A DNA stretch of 7,890 nucleotides from Oscillospiraceae bacterium (lineage in GTDB: Bacteria > Bacillota > Clostridia > Oscillospirales > Ruminococcaceae): contig JAFUWP010000213.1 in the NCBI GenBank assembly GCA_017483405.1, positions 1 through 7,890 of the forward strand, in the 5' to 3' direction. Positions 1 to 7,340 of this stretch are shown here, one piece after another. Within the stretch, counting starts at the first letter, position 1. Each line of letters begins with the position of its first letter. The position numbers and the translations under genes are program-made. The notes under the pieces are model-generated. The model was not told the DNA's origin. It did not search any database and worked only from the letters and a program-made list of their open reading frames with translations.

Positions 1-875
1 ATAAATATGATTTAAATCAGACAATGTATACTCAGCCGGCTATCTTTACAATTGAGTATGCATTAGTGCATACTCTCAGAGAATTCGGCATAAAGCCTGA
101 TGAAGTCATAGGCCACAGTATCGGTGAGTATGCCGCCGCGTGTACTGCCGGTGTATTCACTCTGGAAGATGCAGTCACTCTGGTAGCCGCCAGAGGGCGG
201 ATTCTTCAGGAATATTCTCCGGAAGGCAGAATGCTCGCCGTATTCGCTGAAAGAGAAAAAATACAAAAAATTACAGAATCTATAAAAAATATTTATATTT
301 CTGCATCTAATTCTCCGATGCAGACCGTTCTTGCCGGAACATGCGAAGCAATCGAAAAAGCACAAAAAGCTTTTCAAGAACAGGAAATCCGCACCGTACT
401 GCTCCATACGACAAGGCCGTTTCATACCCCGTTCATGAAACAGGCGGCCGAAATATTCCGTAAAACAGCAGAAACAATACAGTTCAGAAAGCCTTCTGTC
501 AGAATGCTTTCTTCCGTCACGGCAAAATATGAACAGGAAAAAATTGCAGATGCATTTTACTGGACGGAACAGATATTGTCAGAAGTCAGATTTCATGAAA
601 GTATCAATACAATCGGCTCTGTAGAAGATACCGTATTTTTAGAAATAGGAAGTCTGCCCATCCTCAGCGGACTTATCTCGGCTATCAGCGGCGGCGATGC
701 GGATTGTCTCTGCATTGCTGAAAAAGATGCTGATATGTCTCACGTTATCAGAACTGTATGCAGTCTGTTTGCATACGGTGCATCGGCTGACCTCAGAAAA
801 TTATACAGAAGCTATACTCCGGCGATAGCGACTATCCCGAATTATTGCTTTGCACCTAATAAAATACCCTATATC
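1..875 (+). other. Acyltransferase (AT) domain, N-terminus missing
   Basis: Loads an extender acyl group from CoA onto the ACP. The nucleophile motif GHSIGEY places the catalytic Ser at residue 32, the carboxylate-binding Arg is R57 in AARGRIL, and the catalytic His is H134 in RPFHTP. The domain closes with the usual post-AT linker ending near the IPNYCF segment (about residue 275). Phe before His in the specificity motif fits malonyl-CoA rather than methylmalonyl-CoA (YASH type), although the first two residues (Arg-Pro) differ from the usual His-Ala. Only about 30 residues separate the linker from the ACP, which leaves no room for reductive domains. Confidence 0.93.
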
Positions 876-3800
876 CACACTTTCAGAAATTCGGATGCTC
901 ATGCTGATATTGCGTTCAGAACAGAATCGGAAAACCTCTGTACGGAAGATACTACAGAAGCATCGGAAGAAAATATCCGTCATCTTCTTGCGGAACTTCT
1001 CGGCATGGAAGTCAGTGAACTGGATGAAAAAGCCGAACTGGTCAGTCTCGGACTTGATTCTATTAGTGCGGTAAATGTTCTCAAAATCATAAACAAGACG
1101 TTCGGAATCAAGCTTACGTTAAGTGAAATGTTCAGTGTCCGCACTCCCGAAGGGCTGATTCATGCAGTACGTGAAAAAAGTCTAAATTCTCAGGAAAATG
1201 AAGTGCAGAATTCTGATGTTCTGACAGTCAATGAAGCTGACAGATATGAAAACTTCCCTCTGAATGAGGTACAATATGCATACTGGGCAGGCCGTGACAA
1301 TCAAAGAGCACTGCTGTCAGGTTCTGCCTGCTGTGCTTATTTTGAAGCGGATGTGGAACATCTTGATGAGGCACGTTTTATCGAAGCACTCAGAAAACTC
1401 GAAGAACGTCACGATATGTTAAGATGCCGCATTACGGAAGATGCTGTACAATATATTGCAAAAGAAATCAATCCAAATGTGACAGTATGCGATATGACAG
1501 AGAAAGATAATTCCTGTCTTGATGAAATCAGAGAGGAAATGTCACATAAGATTCTGCCTCTGAATGCGCCTCTTTATGAGATAAGACTTTCACGGCTTTC
1601 AGGAGGAAAGTACCGGATTCATTTCCTGATAGATTTCATGATAGCCGATGCTATGAGTCTGTTTATTTTCAAGAAAGATTTGAGCAGACTTTATCGCGGT
1701 GAAGAACTTGAAAAATTAACTGTTACTTACAGAGATTATGAGCTTTACTGCCGTAATGCAAAGGCAATCTGCGACAAGGCCGCCGAAGATGAAGCATTCT
1801 GGACGGCTAAGGCAGAACATTTTCCGAATGCGCCTCAGTTGCCTTACGACAGGGGGACATTTACGGATAATTCTCATCGGCGGTTTGTGCGCCGCAGAAT
1901 GGATTTAACCCGCGAAGAATGGAAAAAGTTTTCCGAAAACGCGGCAAAATATGGGCTGACACCTTCTGCCGCATTGTTTGCACTGTATTCCGAGGTGCTG
2001 TCAGCTTACGGCGGAGGAAGTCATTTCGCAGTGATGCTGACCGTATTCAGACGGCATGATGTCGGGCCTGATACCGGAAAATTAATCGGCGATTTTACGA
2101 AACTGGCATTAGTGGAAATCAGCAGAAAACAAATTTCCATCGCAGAGAATGCACGGGCACTACAGCAGACAATGCTCGAAAATATTTCTCATTGTGAATA
2201 TTCTGCAATCAAATTCACGGATATGCTCAGAAAACAAAGCGGAGAAGCAAGACTGTATCCGGTTATTTTCACAAGCGCGGCAGGTCTTGATGAAGATATT
2301 CAGAACGAAACGGATATTATGAACAGTCTGCGCAGTATTGTGTCTTCTACACCGCAGGTTTGTCTTGACCATCAAGTGTTCTTTGAGAACGGCACTTTAG
2401 TACTTTCATGGGATACGCTGGATGAAGCATTCCGGAAAGATGTTGTCGATGCCATGTTTGAAGTATACTGTACGCTGGTAAAGCAGGCAGTAAAAGACAG
2501 TTCTTTCTTTGAAACAGTTCTTTGTGACCTTCGGCCGGAACATCAGAAAACAGAACATGACAGCGCAAATGCAACTGCATATCCCTATCAGAAAAAATTA
2601 CTGCATACCGGATTTATTGAAAATGTAAAGCGTTCACCCGAAAAAACAGCACTGATATGTGATGGCGTATCCTATACGTATCATGAACTGAATCAGTATG
2701 CAAACAGTATTGCAGATACTCTGCTGAAAGCAGGTGCATCGGCACATGACAGAATCCTTGTGGAATTACCGAAATCATTCGGACAGATATGTACTGTACT
2801 GGGAATCCTCAAAGCCGGATGTATTTATGTACCGCTTACTTACGGTCAGCCAGCATCGAGAACAGAACGTGTCGCCGAAAAGGCAAAGCCATTCTGTATC
2901 ATCAGTGATAAAGCTCCGGAATGTGCCGTAAAAAATATCAGACAGATAACATTAAGCGAAATTCCTCAGGAATGCGGCAGAGAAATCATGATGCCGGCTG
3001 TTCCGTCAGATGGCGCATATATCATATATACATCGGGTTCGACAGGTCAGCCGAAAGGTGTTTACATCACGCATGAGGCGGCTATGAATACGATAGAAGA
3101 TGTCAACAGACGTTACAGCATCGGCGAAAATGACAGGGCTATTGCAGTATCATCATTGAGTTTTGACTTATCAGTATATGATATTTTTGGTATGCTTTCC
3201 GCCGGAGGAGCTGTCGTCATGCCGACAGAAGAACAGCGGATTGACCCGAAAATGCAGTATCAGCTTGTAACAGAACATCATGTAACAGTATGGAATTCCG
3301 TGCCGACTATTATGGATATTTTTGCAGACCATCTGCTGATGCGCGGTTTAACTTGCAATCTCAGAAAAGTAATTCTTTCCGGCGACTGGATACCGATGGA
3401 ACTTCCCGAAAAACTGAAAAAAGTCCTTCCGATGGCATCACTGACGAGTATGGGCGGTGCAACAGAGGCATCTATCTGGTCAAACTATTTTGATGTGACA
3501 GAATCTCTGACAGACTGGACTTCGATACCTTATGGGTATCCGCTTTCCAATCAGGAATTTTTCATTCTTGATGAATTCGGCAGAAGATGTCCCGATTACA
3601 CGGCTGGTAAACTGCATATTGCAGGTGCAGGCCTTGCGCAGGGATATTATAACGAACCGGAATTGACCGCCGCCGCTTTTCGTGATGATGTCATGACCGG
3701 AAAGCGTCTTTACGATACAGGCGATTATGGCTGTTATCACGGCGGAGGCTGTATCGAATTTCTTGGCCGAACAGATGGTCAGGTCAAAATAAACGGATAC

Positions 3801-5867
3801 CGTGTCGAAACGGCTGAAATCGAAGCGGCTGTGAAAAAATGCGGCATTACCGAAAGAGCCGCGGCTGTACCTGTCGGCAATAAGACGAAACGGCTGGCTG
3901 TTTTCATCGAGACGGAAACAGCACCCGACAGCGCAAAGATAATAGAACAGCTCAAGAATTATCTGCCGCATTATTTCATTCCGGAAGCAGTTGTGAATAT
4001 CGCAAATTTCCCCTTGACAGCAAACGGCAAATTCGACCGCAAAAAGCTGGCTGAAATATATGAGCATACAAAACCGAAAACGATTCAGCCGAAGAAAAAT
4101 GCCGGAAGTGATTCCGCTGTACTGAGAAAAATAGCTGAAATACTGGGGATTTCTCAGATAAATCCTGATGACAGTTTCGGCAGACTGGGTGTATCTTCCG
4201 TAGATATGATAAGGCTCGCAGATGAACTGGAACATGCCTACGGCATCCGGCCGTCTGTCAGCAAGATGCTTTCTTATCATGCTATCTCCGAACTGGCAGA
4301 ATTTTTCGGCTCGATAGAGGAAAAAACAGAAGTTCCGGAAACTGCATCCGGTATCCGCAGACAGGTAATCAGAACGGAGGCCGAACAGCAGACATCCGAA
4401 CCCTCACCGCTGGAAAAGTATCAGGAACGCGGCATCACGCTTTACAGTGAAAACGGCGCACTTTGTTTCCGTGCCGAAAAAGGCGCAATGACTGAGGAAA
4501 TCCGTTCGGAACTGAAACGGGATAAAATAAAAATTCTGGAATATCTCGCCGGCGAGGAAGAAAAACAGAAAGCTATGACTGCATATATCAGTGAAAATGC
4601 CTATCCGCTGACCCCGATTCAGAAAGCCTATCTTCTGGGACGTTCGGAAGATTATCAGCTTGGCGGCACAAGTGCGCATTATTATACAGAACTTGTATGG
4701 GAAAATGCCGATGTGCAAAAGCTGGAAAATGCTGTCAATATGCTGATTGATACACATGATATGCTCCGGACGGTCATACTCGCAGACGGCAGACAGATGA
4801 TGCTCGAACGTGTGCCTTATTATAAAGTGCAATACAGAAAAGTGAGCGAAAAAGAACTGCTCGAACTGCGCCAAAACTGGAAAGAAAAAATATATGAAGT
4901 CGGAAAATGGCCGATGTTCGATGTATTCATCAGTGAACTGCCCGACAGCAGGAGAATTGTACATTTCAGTTTTGACTGCATGTTGCTGGATGGATGGAGT
5001 GCCAATATGATGATACATCAGATTTTCGAGCTCGATCAAGGAAGAAATTTTGATGTACCGGAATATACCTTCTGCGAATATGTTTCCGGAAAGGATGAAT
5101 GGCAGAAAGATAAGGATTATGTACTCGCCGCGGAACAATACTGGCAGAATCATGCACCGGAATTGCCGCCTGCTCCTGTATTGCCTTATAAAACAGAATT
5201 TTCAGAAGTCAGAAAACCGCATTTTGACAGACTGCGCTATGTACTCAGTGAGAAGCAGACATTGCAGTTAAATGCGCATCTGCGGCATTATTCCACAACT
5301 GCATCAGCAGTTATCTGCACGGCATACATGCGTGTGCTGAGTCTCTGCGGAGGTTCTGAGGATTTTTCGCTGAATCTTACTGTCTATAACAGACTGCCGC
5401 TGAATCGTGAAGTCAAGAAACTGCTCGGCGATTTTACTAATGTGACAGCTGTTGCCTATCATCGGGATGAACACGGCAGTTTCCTGAAAGAAATGTCAGC
5501 CGTCCGAGAACAGATTCTTCAGGCGGTGGAACATCGAACTTATAACGGGCTTGAAATCCTGAAAGAACTGGCAGACGGTGACCCGTTCAAAGCCGTACTC
5601 CCTGTTGTGTTTACAAGTGAACTGTTCGGAAGTCTTGATGAAGAAGATACTTCTGAAATATTCCGTCAGACAAAAGAACTTTATGCTATCAGTCAGACAC
5701 CGCAGGTTTCTCTTGACCATCAGGCACTTGTGAGAAACGGCAGACTGGTGCTGATTTGGGACTATGTCACGGAATTGTTTGAACCTGAAAAAATAAATGA
5801 AATGTTCAGCCGCTATACAGAACTGATAGAAAATCTGGCTGATGCAGATTCATGGGAAGAAATGTGA
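1..5867 (+). CDS. Hybrid PKS/NRPS megasynthase, 5' truncated: (KS)-AT-ACP-Cy-A(Cys)-PCP-TubC_N-Cy
   Basis: Assembly-line enzyme predicted to extend a polyketide chain with malonate and then condense it with cysteine to form a thiazoline. The frame is open to the left edge (codons from base 3), and the residues before the ATG at 24 continue the acyltransferase fold, so that ATG is internal and the true start, probably before a ketosynthase, lies outside the window. The visible 1947 residues carry AT (1-285), ACP (Ser346), Cy1 (D537, D542, S545), adenylation domain (860-1342, core motif 1002-1012), PCP (Ser1392), TubC-type docking-like domain (1461-1510) and Cy2 (D1651, D1656, S1659). It stops with TGA at 5865 straight after Cy2. 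No KR, DH, methyltransferase, epimerase or thioesterase domain is visible. The order recalls yersiniabactin HMWP1/HMWP2 and other thiazoline-forming hybrids, but I do not recognise a specific named gene. Domain calls are firm; product chemistry is inferred. Confidence 0.95.
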   Translation, partial: KYDLNQTMYTQPAIFTIEYALVHTLREFGIKPDEVIGHSIGEYAAACTAGVFTLEDAVTLVAARGRILQEYSPEGRMLAVFAEREKIQKITESIKNIYISASNSPMQTVLAGTCEAIEKAQKAFQEQEIRTVLLHTTRPFHTPFMKQAAEIFRKTAETIQFRKPSVRMLSSVTAKYEQEKIADAFYWTEQILSEVRFHESINTIGSVEDTVFLEIGSLPILSGLISAISGGDADCLCIAEKDADMSHVIRTVCSLFAYGASADLRKLYRSYTPAIATIPNYCFAPNKIPYIHTFRNSDAHADIAFRTESENLCTEDTTEASEENIRHLLAELLGMEVSELDEKAELVSLGLDSISAVNVLKIINKTFGIKLTLSEMFSVRTPEGLIHAVREKSLNSQENEVQNSDVLTVNEADRYENFPLNEVQYAYWAGRDNQRALLSGSACCAYFEADVEHLDEARFIEALRKLEERHDMLRCRITEDAVQYIAKEINPNVTVCDMTEKDNSCLDEIREEMSHKILPLNAPLYEIRLSRLSGGKYRIHFLIDFMIADAMSLFIFKKDLSRLYRGEELEKLTVTYRDYELYCRNAKAICDKAAEDEAFWTAKAEHFPNAPQLPYDRGTFTDNSHRRFVRRRMDLTREEWKKFSENAAKYGLTPSAALFALYSEVLSAYGGGSHFAVMLTVFRRHDVGPDTGKLIGDFTKLALVEISRKQISIAENARALQQTMLENISHCEYSAIKFTDMLRKQSGEARLYPVIFTSAAGLDEDIQNETDIMNSLRSIVSSTPQVCLDHQVFFENGTLVLSWDTLDEAFRKDVVDAMFEVYCTLVKQAVKDSSFFETVLCDLRPEHQKTEHDSANATAYPYQKKLLHTGFIENVKRSPEKTALICDGVSYTYHELNQYANSIADTLLKAGASAHDRILVELPKSFGQICTVLGILKAGCIYVPLTYGQPASRTERVAEKAKPFCIISDKAPECAVKNIRQITLSEIPQECGREIMMPAVPSDGAYIIYTSGSTGQPKGVYITHEAAMNTIEDVNRRYSIGENDRAIAVSSLSFDLSVYDIFGMLSAGGAVVMPTEEQRIDPKMQYQLVTEHHVTVWNSVPTIMDIFADHLLMRGLTCNLRKVILSGDWIPMELPEKLKKVLPMASLTSMGGATEASIWSNYFDVTESLTDWTSIPYGYPLSNQEFFILDEFGRRCPDYTAGKLHIAGAGLAQGYYNEPELTAAAFRDDVMTGKRLYDTGDYGCYHGGGCIEFLGRTDGQVKINGYRVETAEIEAAVKKCGITERAAAVPVGNKTKRLAVFIETETAPDSAKIIEQLKNYLPHYFIPEAVVNIANFPLTANGKFDRKKLAEIYEHTKPKTIQPKKNAGSDSAVLRKIAEILGISQINPDDSFGRLGVSSVDMIRLADELEHAYGIRPSVSKMLSYHAISELAEFFGSIEEKTEVPETASGIRRQVIRTEAEQQTSEPSPLEKYQERGITLYSENGALCFRAEKGAMTEEIRSELKRDKIKILEYLAGEEEKQKAMTAYISENAYPLTPIQKAYLLGRSEDYQLGGTSAHYYTELVWENADVQKLENAVNMLIDTHDMLRTVILADGRQMMLERVPYYKVQYRKVSEKELLELRQNWKEKIYEVGKWPMFDVFISELPDSRRIVHFSFDCMLLDGWSANMMIHQIFELDQGRNFDVPEYTFCEYVSGKDEWQKDKDYVLAAEQYWQNHAPELPPAPVLPYKTEFSEVRKPHFDRLRYVLSEKQTLQLNAHLRHYSTTASAVICTAYMRVLSLCGGSEDFSLNLTVYNRLPLNREVKKLLGDFTNVTAVAYHRDEHGSFLKEMSAVREQILQAVEHRTYNGLEILKELADGDPFKAVLPVVFTSELFGSLDEEDTSEIFRQTKELYAISQTPQVSLDHQALVRNGRLVLIWDYVTELFEPEKINEMFSRYTELIENLADADSWEEM
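966..1181 (+). other. Acyl carrier protein (ACP) domain
   Basis: Carries the growing polyketide as a phosphopantetheine thioester. The attachment motif SLGLDSISA gives the modified Ser at residue 346, inside a typical four-helix carrier sequence of about 70 residues (LLAELLGM near its start, TPEGLIHAV near its end). It follows the AT directly and precedes Cy1, so it is the donor carrier for the first heterocyclization. Confidence 0.93.
1251..2492 (+). other. Heterocyclization domain Cy1
   Basis: Forms the amide with cysteinyl-PCP and then cyclodehydrates it to a thiazoline. The domain opens with FPLNEVQYAYWAGR (from residue 411). In place of the HHxxxDG motif of ordinary condensation domains it has the DxxxxDxxS signature (D537, D542, S545). 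Later Cy hallmarks are present: GDFT near 695, FTS with T750, and PQVCLDHQ with D782. The T750/D782 pair sits where the Thr and Asp implicated in cyclodehydration are found in studied Cy domains. It lies between ACP and the cysteine-type A domain, as expected for this reaction. Confidence 0.93.
2598..4049 (+). other. Adenylation domain, predicted cysteine-activating
   Basis: Activates an amino acid as the adenylate and loads the next PCP. Core motifs are visible: YTSGSTGQPKG (1002-1012), GGATEASIW (1144-1152), YDTGD, GRTDGQVKINGYRVE, and the A10 lysine K1336 in NGKFDR. Aligning by eye to the GrsA pocket gives D1048, L1049, Y1052, N1091, I1117, S1119, M1143, I1151, W1152 and K1336. This is close to the established cysteine code DLYNLSLIWK, with conservative changes at two positions. 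No methyltransferase or epimerase is inserted between A8 and A10, unlike HMWP2 and PchE. Cysteine agrees with the flanking Cy domains. Confidence 0.88.
4113..4310 (+). other. Peptidyl carrier protein (PCP/thiolation) domain
   Basis: Holds the cysteinyl and then thiazolinyl intermediate. It begins about 25 residues after A10. The attachment site reads LGVSSVDM, so the modified Ser is residue 1392, at the position of Ser in the usual LGGDS/LGGHS motif; Gly-Val-Ser replaces Gly-Gly-Asp/His. Flanking helices (LRKIAEILG before, ISELAEFFG after) have the normal spacing. It is followed by a roughly 50-residue polar, Glu/Thr-rich linker. Confidence 0.88.
4404..4553 (+). other. TubC N-terminal docking-like domain, internal
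   Basis: A 50-residue unit (1461-1510) containing GITLYSENGALCFRAEKGAM followed by a helix ending KIKILEYL. The pattern of short helix, strand pair rich in Leu and Arg, Lys-Gly-hydrophobic-Thr-x-Glu turn and closing helix matches the TubC_N family. These domains normally form the N-terminus of an NRPS subunit and bind the C-terminus of the previous subunit. Here it lies inside one chain between a PCP and Cy2, after a polar linker, which may mark an old fusion of two subunits. Confidence 0.8.
4602..5837 (+). other. Heterocyclization domain Cy2, C-terminal
   Basis: Second heterocyclization domain, opening with YPLTPIQKAYLLGR (from residue 1527). The DxxxxDxxS signature is intact (D1651, D1656, S1659), and so are GDFT (about 1810), FTS with T1864, and PQVSLDHQ with D1898, so it is expected to be active. 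The protein ends about ten residues after the domain, with no A or PCP behind it. Its donor would be the thiazolinyl chain on the preceding PCP; its acceptor must come in trans. HMWP2 has a comparable Cy near its C-terminus, but followed by a PCP. Confidence 0.92.
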
Positions 5868-5870
5868 GGT
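5866..5870 (+). promoter_or_regulatory. Ribosome binding site that decides the thioesterase start
   Basis: GAGGT, overlapping the synthase stop codon, sits 7 bases before the ATG at 5878. The in-frame ATG at 5842 lacks such a site and would only add twelve residues with no homology to the family, so 5878 is preferred. The overlap with the stop suggests coupled translation. Confidence 0.7.
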
Positions 5871-5877
5871 CTTGATT

Positions 5878-6651
5878 ATGGAACATCATGAAGTCTGGTT
5901 TCCGTTTTCCAATGCGGATGATGCTGACCCTGATGCAGTCATGGTATTTTGTTTTCATCATGCAGGGGGTTCGGCGGCAGTCTATAAAAAATGGACAGCT
6001 CTCAATGACAGAAATATCGTCTTTATCCCTGTAGAACTGCCTGCAAAAGGCTGTCGTATCGAGGAAGAACCTGTCTGCGATATGAAATTACTGACGGATT
6101 TGCTCGCAGATGCAGTGGAAAATTTCGCTGATGGCAGAAGATTTGTTTTCTACGGACACAGCATGGGCGCGGCTGTCGCTTTCAAGACGGCTCATACAAT
6201 GCAGGTATCCTGCACCGTCAAGCCCGAACTGCTGATAGTTTCCGGCAGACATTCTCCCTGTATCAGCATCATAGACCGCTATACTACGGATATGGATGAC
6301 AGTATGCTTGTGAAAGAACTCGAAGTCATGGGCGGTACGCCGAAAGAAATACTCGAAAATAAAGAAATTATGCAGTTTTTGATTCCAAAAATCAAAAATG
6401 ACTATAAGCTGAATGAATCTTTTGTATATCAGGGCGAAGTTCTGGATATTCCGATTGAAGCCTATGCCGGCTCAAATGATTTCGATGCAAGTTTCGATAT
6501 GCTCGATGACTGGGAAAGCGTTACTACCTGCGGAGTTATCAAAAGAGAATTTCAGGGAGAACATTTCTTTCCGTTTGATTTGCATCCGTGGTATGAATCT
6601 GAACTGAAAACACATATCCGGCATTATATGCAGAAGTATGTACGCAGATGA
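5878..6651 (+). CDS. Type II thioesterase (alpha/beta hydrolase)
   Basis: Stand-alone thioesterase of 257 residues, the usual length for the editing thioesterases of PKS/NRPS clusters. They hydrolyse wrong or stalled acyl groups from carrier-protein phosphopantetheine arms in the cytoplasm. The family's early motif is seen as HHAGGSA (about residues 28-34), followed by the nucleophile elbow GHSMG with Ser95. Asp201 (in GSNDFD) and His229 (in GEHFFPF) complete the triad at standard spacing. The ATG at 5878 is chosen for its Shine-Dalgarno site; an extended start at 5842 is possible but unlikely. The gene begins 10 bases after the synthase stop and overlaps the next gene by four bases (ATGA). 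Because the visible part of the synthase has no thioesterase domain, this protein could also take part in product release; editing remains the default reading. Confidence 0.93.
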   Translation: MEHHEVWFPFSNADDADPDAVMVFCFHHAGGSAAVYKKWTALNDRNIVFIPVELPAKGCRIEEEPVCDMKLLTDLLADAVENFADGRRFVFYGHSMGAAVAFKTAHTMQVSCTVKPELLIVSGRHSPCISIIDRYTTDMDDSMLVKELEVMGGTPKEILENKEIMQFLIPKIKNDYKLNESFVYQGEVLDIPIEAYAGSNDFDASFDMLDDWESVTTCGVIKREFQGEHFFPFDLHPWYESELKTHIRHYMQKYVRR

Positions 6652-7325
6652 ATGGTGCATCTATTCTCTGCGCTGACGGTACGGATACACTGTCAGAAGA
6701 ACAGATTTCAAATATCAGCAGACTGCTGTCAGAAAAAAGACGGCGCAAGGCAGAAAGCTATCTTCGCCGCACGGACAGAAATAACTGTATTGTCGCCGGA
6801 TTTCTTCTGCTGATTGTACTGTATGAAAGATATGGAGTCCGGTACATTCCGCCTGTATGTGAGGGAATCAGAGGCAAGCCGTATTTTTCAGATGCAGATT
6901 TCGGATATTTTAATATTTCTCACTCCGGATGCAGTGTATGCTGTGCGGCGGCAGAAACCTGCATCGGGGTGGATATTCAGACAAAAGTGAGCAGTCCGGA
7001 AAGTTTGTTTTCTATCGCGATGTCTCAAAACGAAATAGCAGAAATCTGCGCAAGTTCTGACCCGATGATGCTCAGTGCAGTCTATTGGAGCAGAAAAGAA
7101 GCTTATACTAAATACTTATCAAGCGGTATTGATGAGAAAATAAAACAATATGATTTTTCCGCTTTTAAAGAACCGTGCTTTTCTTACAGAGGTCTGCATT
7201 TCTTTACGGAACTGAACGGAGATACCGCTCTTGCCTGTTGCAGTGCCGAAAAAGAATATACACTGAAATGGATGCATATTACCGAACTGACAGAGCGTTA
7301 TCAGACGCTCTTAAGCGGAAACTGA
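6648..7325 (+). CDS. Sfp-type 4'-phosphopantetheinyl transferase
   Basis: Transfers the phosphopantetheine arm of CoA to the conserved Ser of carrier domains, here presumably Ser346 and Ser1392 of the synthase. It has 225 residues, as usual for the Sfp group. The family blocks appear in order: GKPYF, then FNISHSG, then GVDIQ with metal-ligand Asp109, then WSRKEAYTKY with Lys150, Glu151 and Lys155. The second acidic metal ligand of the GIDIE/GVDIE motif is Gln111 here, a change that should be noted but that occurs among active transferases that use other metal ligands. The start ATG lies inside the thioesterase stop (ATGA), and no strong Shine-Dalgarno site is seen, so translation is probably coupled. 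Having its own transferase makes the cluster self-sufficient for carrier activation. Confidence 0.93.
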   Translation: MNGASILCADGTDTLSEEQISNISRLLSEKRRRKAESYLRRTDRNNCIVAGFLLLIVLYERYGVRYIPPVCEGIRGKPYFSDADFGYFNISHSGCSVCCAAAETCIGVDIQTKVSSPESLFSIAMSQNEIAEICASSDPMMLSAVYWSRKEAYTKYLSSGIDEKIKQYDFSAFKEPCFSYRGLHFFTELNGDTALACCSAEKEYTLKWMHITELTERYQTLLSGN

Positions 7326-7327
7326 AT

Positions 7328-7333
7328 GGAGGA
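7328..7333 (+). promoter_or_regulatory. Ribosome binding site for a TTG start
   Basis: GGAGGA lies 7 bases before TTG at 7341, ideal spacing. The ATG at 7334 directly abuts this site and opens a different frame that ends at 7417, so it is not the start. A TGA at 7335 closes the PP-loop frame upstream, leaving TTG (or the rarer ATT at 7338) as the only start before the N-terminal cysteine motif. Confidence 0.75.
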
Positions 7334-7340
7334 ATGAATT

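Noticed and set aside
24..26. ATG as the true start of the large gene
   Set aside because: Codons from 3 to 23 are open and the sequence after 24 begins mid-way through the acyltransferase fold, so this Met is internal.
876..965. Ketoreductase or methyltransferase between AT and ACP
   Set aside because: Only about 30 residues of linker are present, far too few for either domain.
1600..1680. Ordinary condensation (C) domain for Cy1
   Set aside because: The HHxxxDG motif is absent and DxxxxDxxS is present, together with GDFT and PQVxLDHQ, which define heterocyclization domains.
3480..4280. 266-codon open frame on the minus strand
   Set aside because: Lies wholly antisense to the adenylation and PCP domains, has no recognisable motif and a Phe/Ile/Arg-rich composition typical of the reverse complement of a coding region.
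4404..5153. 249-codon Phe-rich open frame on the minus strand, superficially membrane-like
   Set aside because: Antisense to the TubC-like and Cy2 domains, which are clearly coding; hydrophobicity comes from reading GAA/AAA codons in reverse (TTC/TTT).
5842..5844. ATG as the thioesterase start
   Set aside because: It overlaps the synthase, has no good Shine-Dalgarno site and adds twelve residues outside the family; ATG 5878 has GAGGT at ideal distance.
7326..7340. Terminator or promoter between the transferase and PP-loop genes
   Set aside because: Only 15 bases separate the genes, filled by the ribosome binding site; no stem-loop with a T run is seen.
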